The notes beneath the pieces were generated by a model. It was not told the origin of the DNA. It did no database searches and saw nothing but the letters and a program-made list of their open reading frames with translations. The position numbers and the translations under genes are program-made. Shown here piece after piece: positions 17,545 to 29,293 of a stretch of 64,000 nt of DNA (position 1 is its first letter; each line of letters begins with the position of its first letter). The DNA lies in the NCBI GenBank assembly GCA_948470475.1, contig OX419339.1, positions 10,033,163 to 10,097,162 on the forward strand, read 5' to 3'. Source of the DNA: Galaxea fascicularis (taxonomy: Eukaryota; Cnidaria; Anthozoa; Scleractinia; Euphylliidae).

Positions 17545-20500
17545 CTAGAGAGGAAGAGATAAAGAGAGAGACATACACACATAAAAATAGGTAAGAATAA
17601 AACGTCAGCTAGCGCTCATGCGCGCGCAAACTCTGACGAGCGCGTATTAGCTCACACAGCCGGCGGCATGTTTTCATGTGCACATCTTTTCACTAACATT
17701 AGGTACCAAGCCAGTTTACCTTGGTTCTGTCCCATGCAGTGTAAGTGAACTTTCCGTCCGCCATTTGTTTGATCATTTGTATTATTCCTCCGATAATTAC
17801 GCCAAGTATGATAAGCGGTGAAATGAATTTCCAACAGATCTGCCATCTGCTCTTCACACGCTTTCCCGTCATTAAGGTAATATCTTTTGAGAATCTAAAG
17901 CAAAACACAATTTAAAAAAGAAGAAACAACAGTAGAGTTTTGCTAGAGTTTCTTGAGACGAAAAAAGGCTAGGTATTGATAGTCCTATATCCCTTTAAAT
18001 AGTAAACAAAAGACAAAAACAAGGATTGAATCAGAAAGCAAAGCTGCTACAAGACAGGGGCACCGAACAACAACTTTCGGTCAGGATATCTGTTCGACGG
18101 AGGATAGTTCGCCTTAAAAGTTTTCGGCGTCCATTAAAGAGTGCACTCGCAGATTTTCTTAACTGAAACAAAGCCTAAAAGATTCACAATATGGGGAAAT
18201 AGTAGCCCGTGACGTTTTCCGAAAGGTCACATTTTGTTGTTTTTGGCAGTCAAAAACGTCATCCAGCACTTTCGGAAAGCAAATAGTTCCTTAGAAATTT
18301 CGTTTTAAGTTCACTTTAGCTAGAAATTGCTCAAAGGAAGAGTTTTTTTCCCTGAACATTTTGGGCTATTAAAATTTTAGCTAAGGAACCCAAACAGATC
18401 AAATTCATCTAACTAATGGAAACATCACTTTAAACACCATAATTAGTTAAAAATGCCTCTGTACTGCTTTTGGTTGATTTAGCTCGTTGGGTGACACGAA
18501 AATACATCAAGCGCGTGCAAATCGATGACAATAGATTTCTATTTAATCACCTGTCCATTCCATAGACAAAAGAAACACCTACGCACTCAGCCAAACCCGT
18601 GAGGAGCAGAGGAATTGCACTAGCGTTGCTGATGATCTCAAGCAGGTAAAACCCCGTTGACTGAACAAATAGTAGGTTACTGATACACAGAGCCAGACAG
18701 AATATAGCTAGGAGGCAAGGAGAAGGGCTTAATGGCTAGATAGTACAAGATATTCACTGACTGATGTCGACTGAACAAGCGTAAGGGGCATGCAACAGCG
18801 TGGGGTAATTAGCCCGCAAAACAAAGAATTGCCAAAAATTCAAAACGTTATGGAGCCAGTTTGAAAATTGGTGGTGCAAGTGTGTGCCCAAAGCCCTACG
18901 CGATTTGTGGCGCAACGAGTATGCACATAATTGGCTCATTGCTTGGCATAGCGCTCCTAGTTGCAGTGGCTTATATCACTTACAAACAAACATCTATCTC
19001 TTTTTAAATACTTTTTTGAGCCAGTCAGAATTAACACTGACTAGTGGGCAGGCTCAGAAAGGATATATGCGAGGCTACTGAAATTTTAACAACGTGGGAG
19101 GAAATAGGAAAAACGTACAAAGCGAGCTTAAGATATCATGACATGATGTGATCATTGTCGTATGTTGTGATTACGTTATGAGTTATTACGTGCCACCAGA
19201 CGGGAAGAAGGAGAAAAAATAGTTAACTGCTGAGTTATTCTCTGCTTCTAAAAATTTCCGGTGCGAACTGCCATAGACAACTTACCACAAATCACTTCAT
19301 TTCTCCAAGTACGTTTGAAAATTTTCATCTCTTTACAAGTTGTAAGAACGATCTCTATCATACCCAGCATACTCGAGGAGCCGAGTAGGAAGAGAAGAAA
19401 ATAGAAGAGAGTCGACCACAACGGGGGTGGTCCAGGCATCCGGGTGAACGTCTCGCTTAATCCTGCAAACCCAAGGGACAACCCTGGTGGAAGCTAAGAT
19501 AACACAAAAATCTTATTAGTAACCGAGAATCACTCTTGAGTCACTTTTGAGTTCCAAGTGCATAACAAGACGGCACCGTTTAAAAACTGAGCTTTAGAGT
19601 CACACTGGGTTTTACCTTTTTGCTCAATTTCTTATTCAACAGTCTAGGTGCAGATGTTTTTAATTTCTTACTCATTGCACAGGACGTCACTAATCAGCTT
19701 TCATTCAAAAAAGGAAAACCAGAAATATTTTCACTTACTTGGTCGAGTATCTCTTCTTTGTTGCAGGATACAGGTTTGGAACCGTTGAATTCAAGAGAAG
19801 CGTTACGATCTATTTCACATTGACGCGCTTTATAGTCAGCTTTGAAGCCAAACAGTGAGAACATTATAATACTGGCCCAAACAGAGGTGCCGCAGTTTCC
19901 CAAAGCGCACAAGAGCGCGTCCGTATAACAGCTATTTTTGGGTTTGTTGCCCGTGGAGAATAGCGTCAAAGTTCCAAATCCCACCCCAAGAGAGTAGAAG
20001 ATCTGTCCTGCGGCGTCCATCCAAACAACTGGGTCCTTCAGTTTCTCCATCTAAGATGAACAAGAGCCAACATTTACCCATTGACTAAGCAAGAAATGAA
20101 CAGTTAGTATTTTTATAGCAATTATGACATGCTGTGATGACTAAAAAAAGAATAAATTTATCATCCATTCATCCCTCCATCCATCCATCCCTCTATCTGG
20201 CGATTCACCAAAGTCACTTTTCCCTTTCTTCCTTCCATTCGCCCCCAAATTATTTATTCTGTAACTCACTCACTCTCCCACACACCCACTCACGCACGCA
20301 TGCACGCACCCACGCACGCACTCACGCACGCACTCACTCTCACTCACTCACTCACTCACTAACTCACCTATGAACCCACTGACCCACTCGCGCATGCACT
20401 CACTCTCTTATCCGAGAAACGATACAAATGCCTCCAGTTTGATACTGCTTGGCCACACTCACTTGTATGTTCATTTTTACATTCCTTCAAGTTGACAAGT

Positions 20501-23500
20501 TCTACAAATTCTTTTCTAAATTATGTTTGGCTCATCGTATCACTATGAAATTTGGCACGGAAATCATAAATGTATTACATTACATTTACTTTAGAAAACC
20601 TGTCACCATGGCAACCATATGACGCATTTAGTTAACCATCTAAAATCGAAATCTTTCTACTTGTTTGAAAAACAGGTCGGTGAAATCTTCTTACACTTCT
20701 ATATTATATGTTAACAGGAATGATCTTCAAAATATTTCAGTTTGAAAAAATTCTGTAGGGCAGATTAAGAATAAAACTACTTTTTAATTATTGCTTTCTT
20801 AATTTTTTTCCTACCTACAGAATTTTTAAAAGTTTGACTATATAAGCAGCCAATTGATCTTAGTTATTACCAAAAAAATTTAAAAAAAAAATTACCGAGC
20901 GAAAGTGGAAAAATAAGCGACTAAAGTTACGAAACTTCAAAAATTTCTAGTCGACAAGATTAGCATTCGAGCATGCGTGACACACGCGTGCTCTTAAGTT
21001 TTATAGATATGGCATGTGTTGGTTACGCGCGCGCACTCGGCTGAAGACCTTTTCGAGCCTCCTTAATATTGTCATGATGAACAGTTACTGAACAAACCTT
21101 TGGGATAAACAATCGAGCTAACCCTTCTGCCCAGCCATCCAGGTGAACGCCAAGAAAGAAAAACACTACAAGGTTGGTGACGATGAAAATAAGAGCGACA
21201 ACCAAAATCTGAAATTAAATAACCCGCATTACCTCTTATAGCACACTCAACAAAATTACTCAATTCTGATTGGTCGAGAGCAGTACAATTAATCCCAAAT
21301 AGTACTCCGTAGGAGTACCTATTAAGTTTCCATGACAACGGCGCGTAAGTTCGTAATTTTGTTGAATGTACTATAAATAAAAAATCGCACGACCTTCTCG
21401 TACAAATCGGGATTTATAGATACTCGTGATTTTGAAAGTTCTCAAATTGCACTCGTCTAAAGGCTCGTGCAATCATGAGAACTTTAAAAATCACTCGTAC
21501 CTATAAATTCCGAATTGTACTCGAGGTCGTGCGATTTCCTATACAAATAGAACATTACGCTTGGTGGAAACTGAAAAAATTAAATTAAATTAAATTTTGC
21601 TACCGTTGCTATCAAAGGTGATAATGATTAAGTTAATGATAATGGCGATGATGAAGATAATGAAGCTGATGATGATAATGATGATAATAATAAACTTTGA
21701 AGAAGAGGAGGAGGAGCAATCAGCTTTGCGGATGAAAGACATCTGAAGCACGGTTTTGCGTTTATCCCTTAATTATTTGGTTGACAAGTGTGGAGTAACC
21801 GTGCAGCTCTTGTTACTCAGTCCAAATAGAGTTATGAATTAAAATGGACTATTGAAATCTTAACAGTATTTTTTTTTGTATCATGCACAAGTTTCACTGG
21901 AAGGCATTCTTTGGGTAATATACTCTTTCACGTATCATTGCCAACCTTTGACGCTTTACGAGAACCGCGCATGGCCAGTAGGCATGACAAAGTCCATGAA
22001 ACCACGACGAACAAATACAGGTACATGTTGATGCCTGCCAGAAAACACAATCATTATTTAGTAAGGGGAGCATCGCAGTATTGGACTCAAGGCCACTCTG
22101 AATCCGCTTTGTCGGGAAAGTGGGGAATCAGGGGTATTAATACAGAAACGTATTCGAATGTTTTTATTGAGTCCATAGAACTGAGTCTAATAAAACAGGC
22201 AATGTTTTTCCTTATATAAAACAACTCCTGAAGAATTTACTTTGTATTGTTACGAGTTGTAAAACACGCCATTTAGCCCATAATCAGAGTGCTCTCTTTA
22301 AACAGTAATATCTTGATATAGAAACACCCACGTCAGCTTATTCAGTTATAACTTAAGTGAATGAATGGAAACAAAATGCTGCGTTTGGTTATTCTGCCCC
22401 TAGATATTTTGATAGTTCCGTGCCACTGACATCCAAAGCATTGGATGGTTTATTACCAGTCCCTCCGGCTATGACGAAAAAGGCAATAATTTTTTCACTC
22501 GTAAAAGTAACACCTATCTGCCTTCTTTTGAAGTAACACCCGAGTGTGGACAGTTTCAGTTTTTTAGGTCGCTGCAAATGCGTTTCAGCATTACCCTTTG
22601 AAATTCCTGTCGAAAAATAACTCAACAACTCATGTAACATTATGTGGGCTCACCTGTGCTATTGTTGATATCATCTGCGACATTCAATGTTTCTCGGTAC
22701 CAGTAATACTCAGCTGGACCGCTCTTTGAGCACTCTGGGACCAAAGTGTGAGTCCCATTGTTCTTTATCGTGGGACATTCTCTCCACGGAAGGTTGCTTC
22801 TCATTGAATGAACAAAGTAGTACAGACACCATGCCACGATATAATTGTAATAAAAAATCGTTATTAGGCTCATCAAAGTGGCAGCCATACCTATCCCTCG
22901 AAGACTAGGGCTGAGATCCTTCCAAGATTCAACGACCGAGTTACGCCTCAGTCTTTGCCCCACTGCCATCTCCAGGCAAACTAAAGGAATTCCCTCTATG
23001 ATGAGCATCACGAAGTATGGGATAAAGAATGCTCCTGCAAAGACACGAGTTAAACGTATAGTAATGCGTGATGCGCGTAACAAAAAGCTCCTCGTGTGCG
23101 TGGCTGGTGCCGGAGCCCTCAGAGCAAGGCGAGACGACATTATGTGGACAGTATCTTTATAATCACCATTTTTGACTGCCACGCTCACTCTTAATCACAA
23201 CTGCAAATTAATGTGTGAAGGTAAACTGAACTTAGACACATTAATTTGTGAGGTATTCTTATCACTCTAAGCCACATCCCACAAGCTTCACATTTTCGCT
23301 AAAATAGACTTATTTGAGACACGTTTAATAAGTTTCAATTGTTTCATCAATTATTATTTGTTTAGTAACAGAAACATATAGATTCTCTTATTATCCCTCC
23401 AAGCGTCTTTCTGATCTGCAGCAACCTCATCCCGATCAAGACTGAAAGGTTGTTCAGTGATAATTATCTTGCTACCTACCTCCTCCGTGCTTGAAACAAA

Positions 23501-24105
23501 GCTGAGGAAACCGCACGACATTGCCAACTCCCAGCAGATATGTCAGCACTGCCACAAAATAGTTTCCTTTGCTTTTCCAAGGCATCTCAGGATCCCTGTT
23601 TTGAAAACCTTGGTTCACACACGAACCGCAAAAGTATTTGTTCCCTGATTGGGACATACTCAAGTGCGATTTCCCGCCATTCCTTGTATCCAGTTTATGA
23701 GGAATCGTATGATAAGCGCATACACCGTTTTCTTTACTGAAATTCTCTTTGCGAACATTATTTGCATATTTCCCATTCAAAGGCAGAGACATTCTACCAA
23801 TTTGGTACAGGGGTCTCTTTGGAGATTCGCTTCCACAAGTTGGACAGGCGTTTTCATCAGTAATACTGCCAACTAACAGACTTCGATTCTTTGGTCTCAC
23901 ATCAGCCCAGAATACTTTGCGATCATGATACAGCTGCTGTTCGTTATCGGGTCTTTCGTGCTTCCCTGTACCTGTTTCAGTCTTTGGCAGATTCGGCGAA
24001 GCTTTAGTTTCTAAGATCGTCATTGGAAGTGCTTCTATGATATTGCTGCCATCTTGAATTGAAGAATCAGTCATAGTTTTGCGCTGTTTTTCCTTGAACC
24101 TCAGT
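17272..24105 (-). CDS. SLC6 family sodium-coupled transporter, paralog A (complete)
   Basis: Nine coding exons: 24074(ATG)-23480, 23034-22654, 22034-21946, 21208-21098, 20050-19739, 19493-19286, 18707-18551, 17894-17720 and 17544-17272. They total 2301 nt, 766 residues. The first exon starts at a clear acceptor at 24105, so 24105-24075 is 5'UTR. The 12 expected helices can be placed: TM1 (GVGNVVRFP), TM2 ([18 protein letters not shown]), TM3 ([14 protein letters not shown]), a glycosylatable EL2 with two Cys, TM6 ([15 protein letters not shown]), TM8, TM10 ([11 protein letters not shown]) and TM12. The family moves small substrates with Na+, often Cl-, across the plasma membrane. GQRLRR and the loops point to the B0AT/SIT1-like amino-acid/orphan branch; the substrate is unknown. 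Odd points are the long N-terminus (about 170 residues) with CxxC pairs, and TM1 substitutions. Confidence 0.95.
17720..17894 (-). CDS. SLC6-A coding exon 8 (TM11)
   Basis: 175 nt. Encodes [20 protein letters not shown] and TM11 ([16 protein letters not shown]). Donor AAG|GTAAAC. Confidence 0.94.
17895..18550 (-). other. SLC6-A intron 7
   Basis: AT-rich. No exon or clear repeat seen. Confidence 0.6.
18551..18707 (-). CDS. SLC6-A coding exon 7 (TM9-TM10)
   Basis: 157 nt. Encodes [20 protein letters not shown] and TM10 with [16 protein letters not shown]. Phase 1 to 2, as in SLC6-B. Confidence 0.93.
18708..19285 (-). other. SLC6-A intron 6
   Basis: No exon. 18880-18990 has a short GC-richer block (CTACGCGATTTGTGGCGC...) of unknown origin. 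Confidence 0.55.
19286..19493 (-). CDS. SLC6-A coding exon 6 (TM8)
   Basis: 208 nt. Encodes [20 protein letters not shown] and TM8 with [12 protein letters not shown], where two Ser fall at the Na2-site positions. Phase 0 to 1. Confidence 0.93.
19739..20050 (-). CDS. SLC6-A coding exon 5 (TM6, TM7, EL4)
   Basis: 312 nt. Encodes [22 protein letters not shown]7 with [15 protein letters not shown], and an EL4 ending EEILDQ. The first codon happens to be ATG but is internal. Donor CAA|GTAAGT. Confidence 0.95.
20161..20404 (+). repeat. CATC/CACT/CACG microsatellite in SLC6-A intron 4
   Basis: Imperfect (CATC)n at 20161-20200, then (CACT/CACG)n from about 20261 to 20404. Low-complexity; it creates a spurious His/Thr-rich ORF on the plus strand. 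Confidence 0.9.
20485..21035 (+). repeat. Dispersed repeat (about 550 bp) in SLC6-A intron 4, copy 1
   Basis: Shares ordered blocks, in reverse complement, with 36478-37045: AAATTTGGCACGGAAAT, GCAACCATATG, CTAGTCGACAAGATTAGCAT and a terminal CGCGCGCGCAC. No coding potential. Class not recognised. Confidence 0.75.
21098..21208 (-). CDS. SLC6-A coding exon 4 (TM5)
   Basis: 111 nt, exactly the size of the matching exon in SLC6-B. It encodes [20 protein letters not shown], then [17 protein letters not shown]. Phase 0 at both ends. Confidence 0.94.
21655..21693 (+). repeat. GAT/AAT microsatellite
   Basis: GATAATGAAGCTGATGATGA-type triplet run in SLC6-A intron 3, between the exons at 21208 and 21946. 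Confidence 0.7.
21946..22034 (-). CDS. SLC6-A coding exon 3 (TM4)
   Basis: 89 nt encoding [18 protein letters not shown] and then [12 protein letters not shown]. Acceptor TCTGGCAG|GC, donor AAG|GTTGGC. Both phases fit the neighbours. Confidence 0.9.
22035..22653 (-). other. SLC6-A intron 2
   Basis: No exon. 22389-22640 is open on the minus strand but shows no transporter or other recognisable sequence. Confidence 0.6.
22654..23034 (-). CDS. SLC6-A coding exon 2
   Basis: Residues 199-325: GAFFIPY, TM2, TM3 and EL2, with Cys residues in [16 protein letters not shown] and N-glycosylation sequons NGT and NNST. Phase 1 to 1. Confidence 0.96.
23035..23479 (-). other. SLC6-A intron 1
   Basis: No exon. 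Nothing distinctive seen. Confidence 0.6.
23480..24105 (-). CDS. SLC6-A exon with start codon (5'UTR 24105-24075; coding 24074-23480)
   Basis: Encodes residues 1-198: a long cytosolic tail with C77PTC80, C119 and C149GSC152, then TM1 with [16 protein letters not shown]. The acceptor is CGGTTTATAG|ACTGAG. Donor G|GTAGGT, phase 1. An in-frame upstream ATG at 24263 lies beyond the acceptor, so it is not preferred. Confidence 0.92.
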
Positions 24106-24444
24106 CTATAAACCGAAAGAAAAAAAGCTAGCGATTCTCTGAAATCATCTCCGGGATACAAAAAAATGTCTGATAGAAAAGTCACGCGAACCTCAATGAA
24201 CAAATACAAAGTTCTTTCACAGGTAGCTGAATACAGCAGGAATTCAGTTCTCAAAACATCCAAAAATGTACCTGATAGGGTGCTTTTTAGTAGACTGCCA
24301 AAAACAGGTTCATCTGTGCTTTCGTTTTTTTATATCGAGACTGGGTTAAGAAAAAACTCCTACGCCACTTTCTTCATGCTGATACAAGACATAGTCATAA
24401 AGATGTCCCAACTACTACCACAAACCAGTGAGGAAATATGTACT

Positions 24445-24447
<3 letters not shown>

Positions 24448-24488
<41 letters not shown>
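24448..24488 (+). repeat. (TA)n microsatellite
   Basis: About 20 TA units directly abutting the palindrome at 24489. Confidence 0.95.
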
Positions 24489-24492
<4 letters not shown>

Positions 24493-24728
24493 AATGAAAA
24501 ATGAAGTCAAAAGCAAACCACTCACAGGTCCATGTTTAATGTAGGGAACAAACGTTTCGCCCTTCGGGCTTCTTCAGTGTTCACAGTGCAATCTAAGAAA
24601 TACTTGGCTCCAAGTATTTCTTAGATTGCACTGTGAACACTGAAGAAGCCCGAAGGGCGAAACGTTTGTTCCCTACATTAAACATGGACCTGTGAGTGGT
24701 TTGCTTTTGACTTCATTTTTCATTCAAC
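24489..24728. repeat. Perfect palindrome, 119-bp arms, 2-bp loop
   Basis: The left arm runs 24489-24607 and the right arm 24610-24728; by eye they are exact reverse complements around the dinucleotide CT. Each arm contains CTGAAGAAGCCCGAAGGGC followed by GAAACG. That arrangement resembles the CUGANGA / stem II / GAAAC core of hammerhead ribozymes found in Penelope-like elements. There is one extra A before stem II, so it may not be a functional ribozyme. Confidence 0.9.
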
Positions 24729-24809
24729 CTATTTATTACTCTGTGAAGTCAAGGCATCGTGTATCCTTCGTTGGATCCTACTCGCAAGTGGCATTTTTCG
24801 TTGGCGACG

Positions 24810-25143
24810 GAGCCTGAAAACGCTCTTCACCAACTGCTGGTAAATTTAGTTTTACAAAAAGCATTGAACTTAGAGGTTCACAACGAGACATAAAGTCACC
24901 AGATTTTGCAGTGAAGACGCATGTTGTTAAAATTCGGGTTAATCTCAGCCTCAAAGCCTCAACGTTCTTATATATATAAAAAAAATGGTTCTTATAAAAA
25001 AAAAAAGAGTTTAATGGAGAACAGTGCGCCAACGAAGATATGCATGTATGTTTCAGAACTCTTAGGCTGGGGGTTAGGCTAATCATTAGATGCTGTTAGC
25101 AGTTCTTATGGTAACAATAGTCATGAAAACCTTCTCTTATAAA
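24810..25143 (+). repeat. Interspersed repeat family X, copy 1
   Basis: Begins GAGCCTGAAAACG and ends CCTTCTCTTATAAAC. Long identical blocks are shared with 49014-49327, for example AAAGTCACCAGATTTTGCAG and GGCTGGGGGTTAGGC. This copy has about 60 nt more in the middle. The TATAAAAAAA-rich centre is variable. Class unknown. Confidence 0.85.
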
Positions 25144-26109
25144 CTATTGTTCGAACATTTATCAAAATTCTTCATTAGCCGTTTGAACGCACAGCGTTTA
25201 TAACTCTGAATTCCACGGACGGAGCCCTCGGTAAGACTTCCTATCAGTTTATACAAAGTACAGTTCTGGAGGGCAAGGAGCTTTTGATAGAGAAAGTCTG
25301 TGTAAATCGTCATCACCCAAATAATATCTTTGGACTTAATGTATTTTAACAAATACATTATGCAACCGATCATTTAAACATGAAATTCTTTTTGAAGTAT
25401 AGCAGGACACAATGCCACGCCAGTGACCTCCTCGTCGCATTAAAGTTTTAGATATCAAATCCAAAATTTTCCGGTTACGAATGAGAGATGTCATCACCTT
25501 CAGTATAAAAGAAAGATAAATTTCTCCCTCAAATTTATTATGAAACACAATGGTCACAGAGAATTGGGACAATAGTTAAAATGTGAACAGAGATATTGGG
25601 AAAAATTTCATGACTATGCACACCTGCAGCGCAAGTTTTAAATCGTTATCAGATGTGGCAAACTATACTCACTGACTGAGAAATCCTCTTCGACCTCGAT
25701 CTCCGATCACTGGTGTTTAGAATTTAAAATGTAAACGTTGATTTGCGTCGGACGTGATTATTTTTCGTGAGGAAATTATCCGTAAATACAACCCTCAACA
25801 ACTAGTATTCAATGATTAATATGGCGTGGTATAGCGTCGTGCATAAAAGAAAAATGATTTAGGCATGGCAGGTGAAAGCACAAGAAGTTGTAACGCAGCC
25901 CTCTCTTTCTTATACATCATCTGCATTTATTGGTTTAACTCTGCAATCGATGTACTTACGACTAAAAGTATACCTGGTTATCGCGATCCTAATTATCATT
26001 CACGGTGGAAATTTAACCAGTGAAAACACATCTGCTGCAAAATTAACAGTTCCACACGACAGGCCTATACTAAAAAATCACTTAGTCCAAACTTGAACCA
26101 ATATTACTA

Positions 26110-26390
26110 CTCTGGTCACCAAACTGAGAAATGTCGAATAGAGGGGGTAGTTTCTAAAGAAATTGTGGTGCTTCGTCGGTGGGGAAGTAGTACACAAAAA
26201 AGTTGGTTTTATCATCAGAGTTGGTAATGTAAATTTACCACTGTACAGGGATTCTAAAAAGCTGACGTTTCGAGGGTCAACCTTTCATCAGAGCGAATCC
26301 GAAGGGCTAAAGCTCGAAACGTCAGCTTTTTAGAATCCCTGTACGGTGGTCAATTTACATTATCAACTTTGTTGATAAAACCAAATTTTT
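26110..26390. repeat. PLE-tail-like repeat, inverted pair
   Basis: ACAGGGATTCTAAAAAGCTG (+) and CAGCTTTTTAGAATCCCTGT form inverted arms around 26286, flanked by GGTTTTATCATCAGAGTTGG and CAACTTTGTTGATAAAACC. The right arm contains GGGCTAAAGCTCGAAACGTC. GAAACGTC and the block order match the copy in AHCY intron 5. Confidence 0.7.
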
Positions 26391-27799
26391 GAGAAACTTC
26401 GACCCTGACAATTCCCAGTTTCCATACTTGAATTTCACTTGCTCTCGTCTCAGTTGCTATGGAAACCAAATTTCTGCCAGAGAATGACCAAGGGGAAAGA
26501 AGACAAACACAGGTCCGTTCACAATTAGGAAGATCTAACACTCACCGCAATAAAAGGCACACTAATAACAGTAAAATCATCAAACTTCTTATTAATCGAC
26601 TAGGTATTAAATGTCACTGTGGGAGATGGGAGAATGAGCACAATAGCATGCTTGAAATGAGCCCGTAAAATGCTTTGTAGTTAAACACTTCAAGAACTTT
26701 AATTGGTTGTTGTTTATACTCCGTGTCTGAAACCGAAGACAATATCATTACTGCTACCACAAGGCTTCCTCAGACATGCTTGGGGCGCAGATGATAAATC
26801 AGTTGTACTTTGAATCTTAAAAACAACCATTCCTATAATTGTTACTGTTATGTTACAACATAAACCGACATGTTAAGGTTGACGTTTTCGGGCTAGCTTC
26901 CTCCCAAGAAAGGTGGCTCACCATTCTAAAACTACCATGCATGAAAAACGTATTTCACGGCAGACTGTCCTAAAGCCGCTAAAACATGGTGAGCTGAGTT
27001 AACCGTATAACATAGGTTAACCGTTTTAGTTCAGGCGTTCTTTATGGGGCCTTTCCATTTTGTTTTCCATTTTGTTTTCTTCACGAGGGCATAATTTGTC
27101 TTGATCACGATATTGCATATTGGCACGCAGAGGACAAAAGCTGCTTTACGTACCGTTCAATACCCTGCAAACCGTGTCTGCGTCGGTCGGAGAGTATACT
27201 GCCGCCGGCTTCACCGTCGAGGCAGCAAAAACACAAAAACGTCTTTTATTTAAAGGACAATATTCTGTTAGTTTACGCAAAACCGATAAAGAAATAAGTT
27301 ATTTACCTTGATATTTACCAGATGGACTCTTAATTTCACCAGCAAGAAGATTATGCTTTGGAGTAGAACAATAACCTATCTTTGATATTTAAATGATCGC
27401 TACCGACAAACGAATTTCCATTTCCACCGCTTGCTCCATCTTTTGCGAATAACAATTGGCCGGAATTAATTAAAAAATTTGTCTATATACGCGTAATAAC
27501 CGGCTTCAGTCAATACTTAAAAAGATTGTAGATGCCGCTCTTTCTACAAATCATATATAATGTAATTTAATTCTTGAATTCATATGACAGCGGTACAGTC
27601 AATTGCTCCAGTTTGCTGAGAATTCAGTAGCCTTATAGTTATATTTTGAATTCGGAAAAACAAACCTCCCTTGGATCCTTGGCAGTTAAAAATTCGAAAC
27701 AAACACAGAACACCAACATGGACTCAAAATAAGGGAGTATTTTACTTTCGTTAAGCGCTTCCTAAAACAGGCAAGGTATCGCTCCAAAGCAACTAGCTA

Positions 27800-27870
27800 A
27801 AACTTGGTTTCATCAGGAGTTGATAAATGTAAATTGGCCACCACGGTCACCATATATTATCAATTAAACT
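27800..27870 (-). repeat. PLE-tail-like repeat fragment
   Basis: AACTTGGTTTCATCAGGAGTTGATAAATGTAAATTGGCCACC matches the minus-strand sense of the 6420-6600 family; only this end is present. Confidence 0.5.
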
Positions 27871-29228
27871 ACAAACTGCATATTTATTGTTAAACAAGCG
27901 CAGTCAATTTTTTTCACATCGAATTTTTAAACCTATCTTTACATCTTTTTCATAAACCTTTCAAAAGTTCTGCCTTTCACTTAAACTGTCGTAACTGTCG
28001 AATTTTTTTGACAGTAATCATCCAATTTCTTTAAAGCAATCCGTCCAAACCACCTCCACAAAATATCAGTTTTGAAATTGCTAGTGAACTTTATTCGGAT
28101 TTCTACCAAGCACTGATAATCTTTCGAAGTGGTAGTTGATCCAGCAAGCCATCTTAACGACTGAAGTAAACCATGCATATTCATGCATGAAAAGCGGTGT
28201 CAAATTTTTGAATGGGATTTGAATTATTTATCCTGGTAATCAGTATCGTCTACAAACATTTGGAAGGCATCAATCTGCTATAAAAGGCGATAAAAATAGT
28301 TGAACTAAGGAAGAGAAATTTTACCTCATTTGTCAACGGGAATGGTTTCAACTACCTTGCCAGAAATAATCGAATCAGTTTCGTGATTTTTCACACCACC
28401 CCACAAGCTTTGAGCTTTAAACCCTATAGCGATGTTTCTCGTTACGTCACCTATTGTTATTAATGTGCCAACCAGAGGTTTATTGGCTGTTGAAACAATA
28501 CATGCTATTGTTCGGTAGTTGGCAAATTTGAATATCAAAAGAAATTTGACGTCAATGTTTGTAAACAAGAAACATCGCTATTGTGTTTAAATAAAGGATA
28601 TGCATGTATGTGTGTATTTAAATTTCGCTTTGTTGAGATTTAATAAGAGTTGTGGTCGCAATCTTTATAAGAAGAGGTTTTCGATCAGTTCTTTAATTCC
28701 ACAAAACTGCTTTTGCTTTACTAGTTTCTCCCTTTCCTTCAAAACATGAAAAATGAAAAACAAATCACCTAGATTAGAACATAGTCTGCAAGATCAAGAA
28801 TTTTTTTTAACGTCTACTTATAATATCCCCGCAGTACCTTGTCCTACAGGCAGGTGATGAGAATGGACCTGAAACCTATCAGCCCATGAGAGGATGTTAT
28901 TCTTGATATAGCCTCAAATTCTCTTAACTAAGGTACAACGAACTGTATAGCAGCTAGAAAGAAGAATTAATAATCAGATCTTGAGAGTTAAAGGAGTAGG
29001 ATTGAGAACTGAGGATAATTACAGTCGTCTCCCAGGGTAAGCGGACAACCATTGTACTAGCGACTGAGAGCAGAGGTATCATAGTTTTGGCTCGTCACTG
29101 CCACTTTGGTAGCCTTTCCACTGTTAGTTGCTAACTTGCAAAAGTTACTGTGAAGTTTTCGTGCTTATTCTGGAATCCTCAAGTTTTCTTTTTAGTTTAG
29201 TTTAAAACAATTAAAGGTGATATTGCGC

Positions 29229-29258
29229 GAGCCTATTTTTAATACCGATTTTTAATCC

Positions 29259-29293
<35 letters not shown>

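Noticed and set aside
20134..20373. His/Thr-rich plus open frame
   Set aside because: Microsatellite translation.
22389..22640. 83-residue minus open frame in SLC6-A
   Set aside because: It falls in the intron between the EL2 and TM4 exons; no transporter features.
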